Assembly: GCA_023412845.1 (NCBI GenBank)
Contig: JAEZRH010000171.1
Location: 1 to 5,897, forward strand
Reading direction: 5' to 3'
Origin: Bacillota bacterium
Lineage (GTDB): Bacteria; Bacillota; Clostridia; Oscillospirales; Acutalibacteraceae
DNA length: 5,897 bases
In this document: positions 5,558 to 5,897 of the stretch, in pieces
Layout: each line of letters starts with the position of its first letter
Numbering within the stretch: position 1 is the stretch's first letter
The notes under the pieces: generated by a model
Database searches by the model: none
Told to the model about the DNA's origin: nothing
The model's input: the letters and a program-made list of their open reading frames with translations, nothing else
Made by a program: the position numbers and the translations under genes

Positions 5558-5897
5558 CTGGACATCGTCCTCAGCAATGCAAGTCCAAAACCCATCTATG
5601 AACAGATCACGGACCAGATCAAGAGTCAGATCCTCACCGGCATGCTCTCCCCCGGGGAGGCGCTGCCCTCCATGCGGCTGCTCGCGCGGGAGCTGCGCAT
5701 CAGCGTGATCACCACGAAGCGCGCCTATTCGGATCTCGAACGCGAAGGCTTTGTGGAAACTGTTTCCGGCAAGGGCTGCTTCGTCGCGCAGAAAAACGCC
5801 GCCTTTCTGCGGGAAGAGTACCTGCGCCGCACGGAGGAAGCCCTGCAGCAGGCTGTCGACACGGCCAAACGCGGTGGTATTTCCTTTGCGGAGCTCG
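5558..5897 (+). CDS. GntR-family transcriptional regulator, YtrA-type, 3' end cut by window
   Basis: The frame is open for 113 codons to the right edge. A winged helix-turn-helix occupies residues 5-77. Seen in order are PKPIYEQITDQIKSQILTG (10-28), LSPGEALPSMRLLARELRIS (30-49) with the recognition-helix segment VITTKRAYSDLEREGFVET (50-68), and the wing GKGCFVA (71-77). These are hallmark GntR DNA-binding features. The remainder is a short charged helix (84-105), as in the compact YtrA subfamily of about 120-130 residues, so probably only a few residues are missing. There is no room for a large effector-binding domain. Known YtrA-type proteins are repressors that are usually autoregulated and often head ABC transporter operons. 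The first codon appears to be CTG: related proteins begin MDI-x-LSN, and here CTG-GAC-ATC-GTC-CTC-AGC-AAT aligns exactly. The gene diverges from the phage operon over shared palindromes. Confidence 0.88.
   Translation, partial: MDIVLSNASPKPIYEQITDQIKSQILTGMLSPGEALPSMRLLARELRISVITTKRAYSDLEREGFVETVSGKGCFVAQKNAAFLREEYLRRTEEALQQAVDTAKRGGISFAEL

Overview
The window is GC-rich and looks like a high-GC member of the Clostridia (Firmicutes), carrying a tailed-phage (Caudoviricetes) packaging and capsid module. The evidence is a PBSX-type large terminase, strong AGGAGG-like ribosome binding sites, GTG and TTG starts, and a YtrA-type GntR regulator. Species-level assignment is not possible from this sequence.

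Layout. Positions 5413 down to 1 hold one tightly packed minus-strand operon in standard head-module order: a short small terminase (5413-5099), large terminase (5109-3805), portal (3844-2699), prohead protease with a fused scaffold-like tail (2702-1698), a small capsid decoration-type protein (1667-1323), the major capsid protein (1308-295) and the start of a head-tail connector that runs off the left edge (298-1). Neighbouring genes overlap or are separated by at most 30 nt. Two junctions are 4-nt GTGA stop/start overlaps, so translation is probably coupled. I see no terminator inside the operon. Apart from the extra decoration gene, the order follows the PBSX xtmA-xtmB-xkdE-xkdF-xkdG-xkdH series.

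The only non-coding stretch of note (5414-5557) is AT-rich and separates the phage operon from a divergent plus-strand GntR gene (5558 to the right edge). It holds two interleaved sigma-A-like promoters facing opposite ways, overlapping AT-rich palindromes that look like operators, and a 9-bp stem directly upstream of the small terminase Shine-Dalgarno. The GntR gene has no ATG, GTG or TTG start in the right place. Its strong Shine-Dalgarno points to a CTG codon at the position where YtrA-type proteins begin.

How it works together. The terminases and portal would package DNA into a procapsid built from the capsid protein and the protease/scaffold. The decoration protein and connector would finish the head before tail joining. 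If the palindromes are GntR operators, the regulator would control both itself and the phage head operon. That would be an unusual arrangement and is the most interesting hypothesis here. The alternative is that the window simply straddles a prophage/host boundary.
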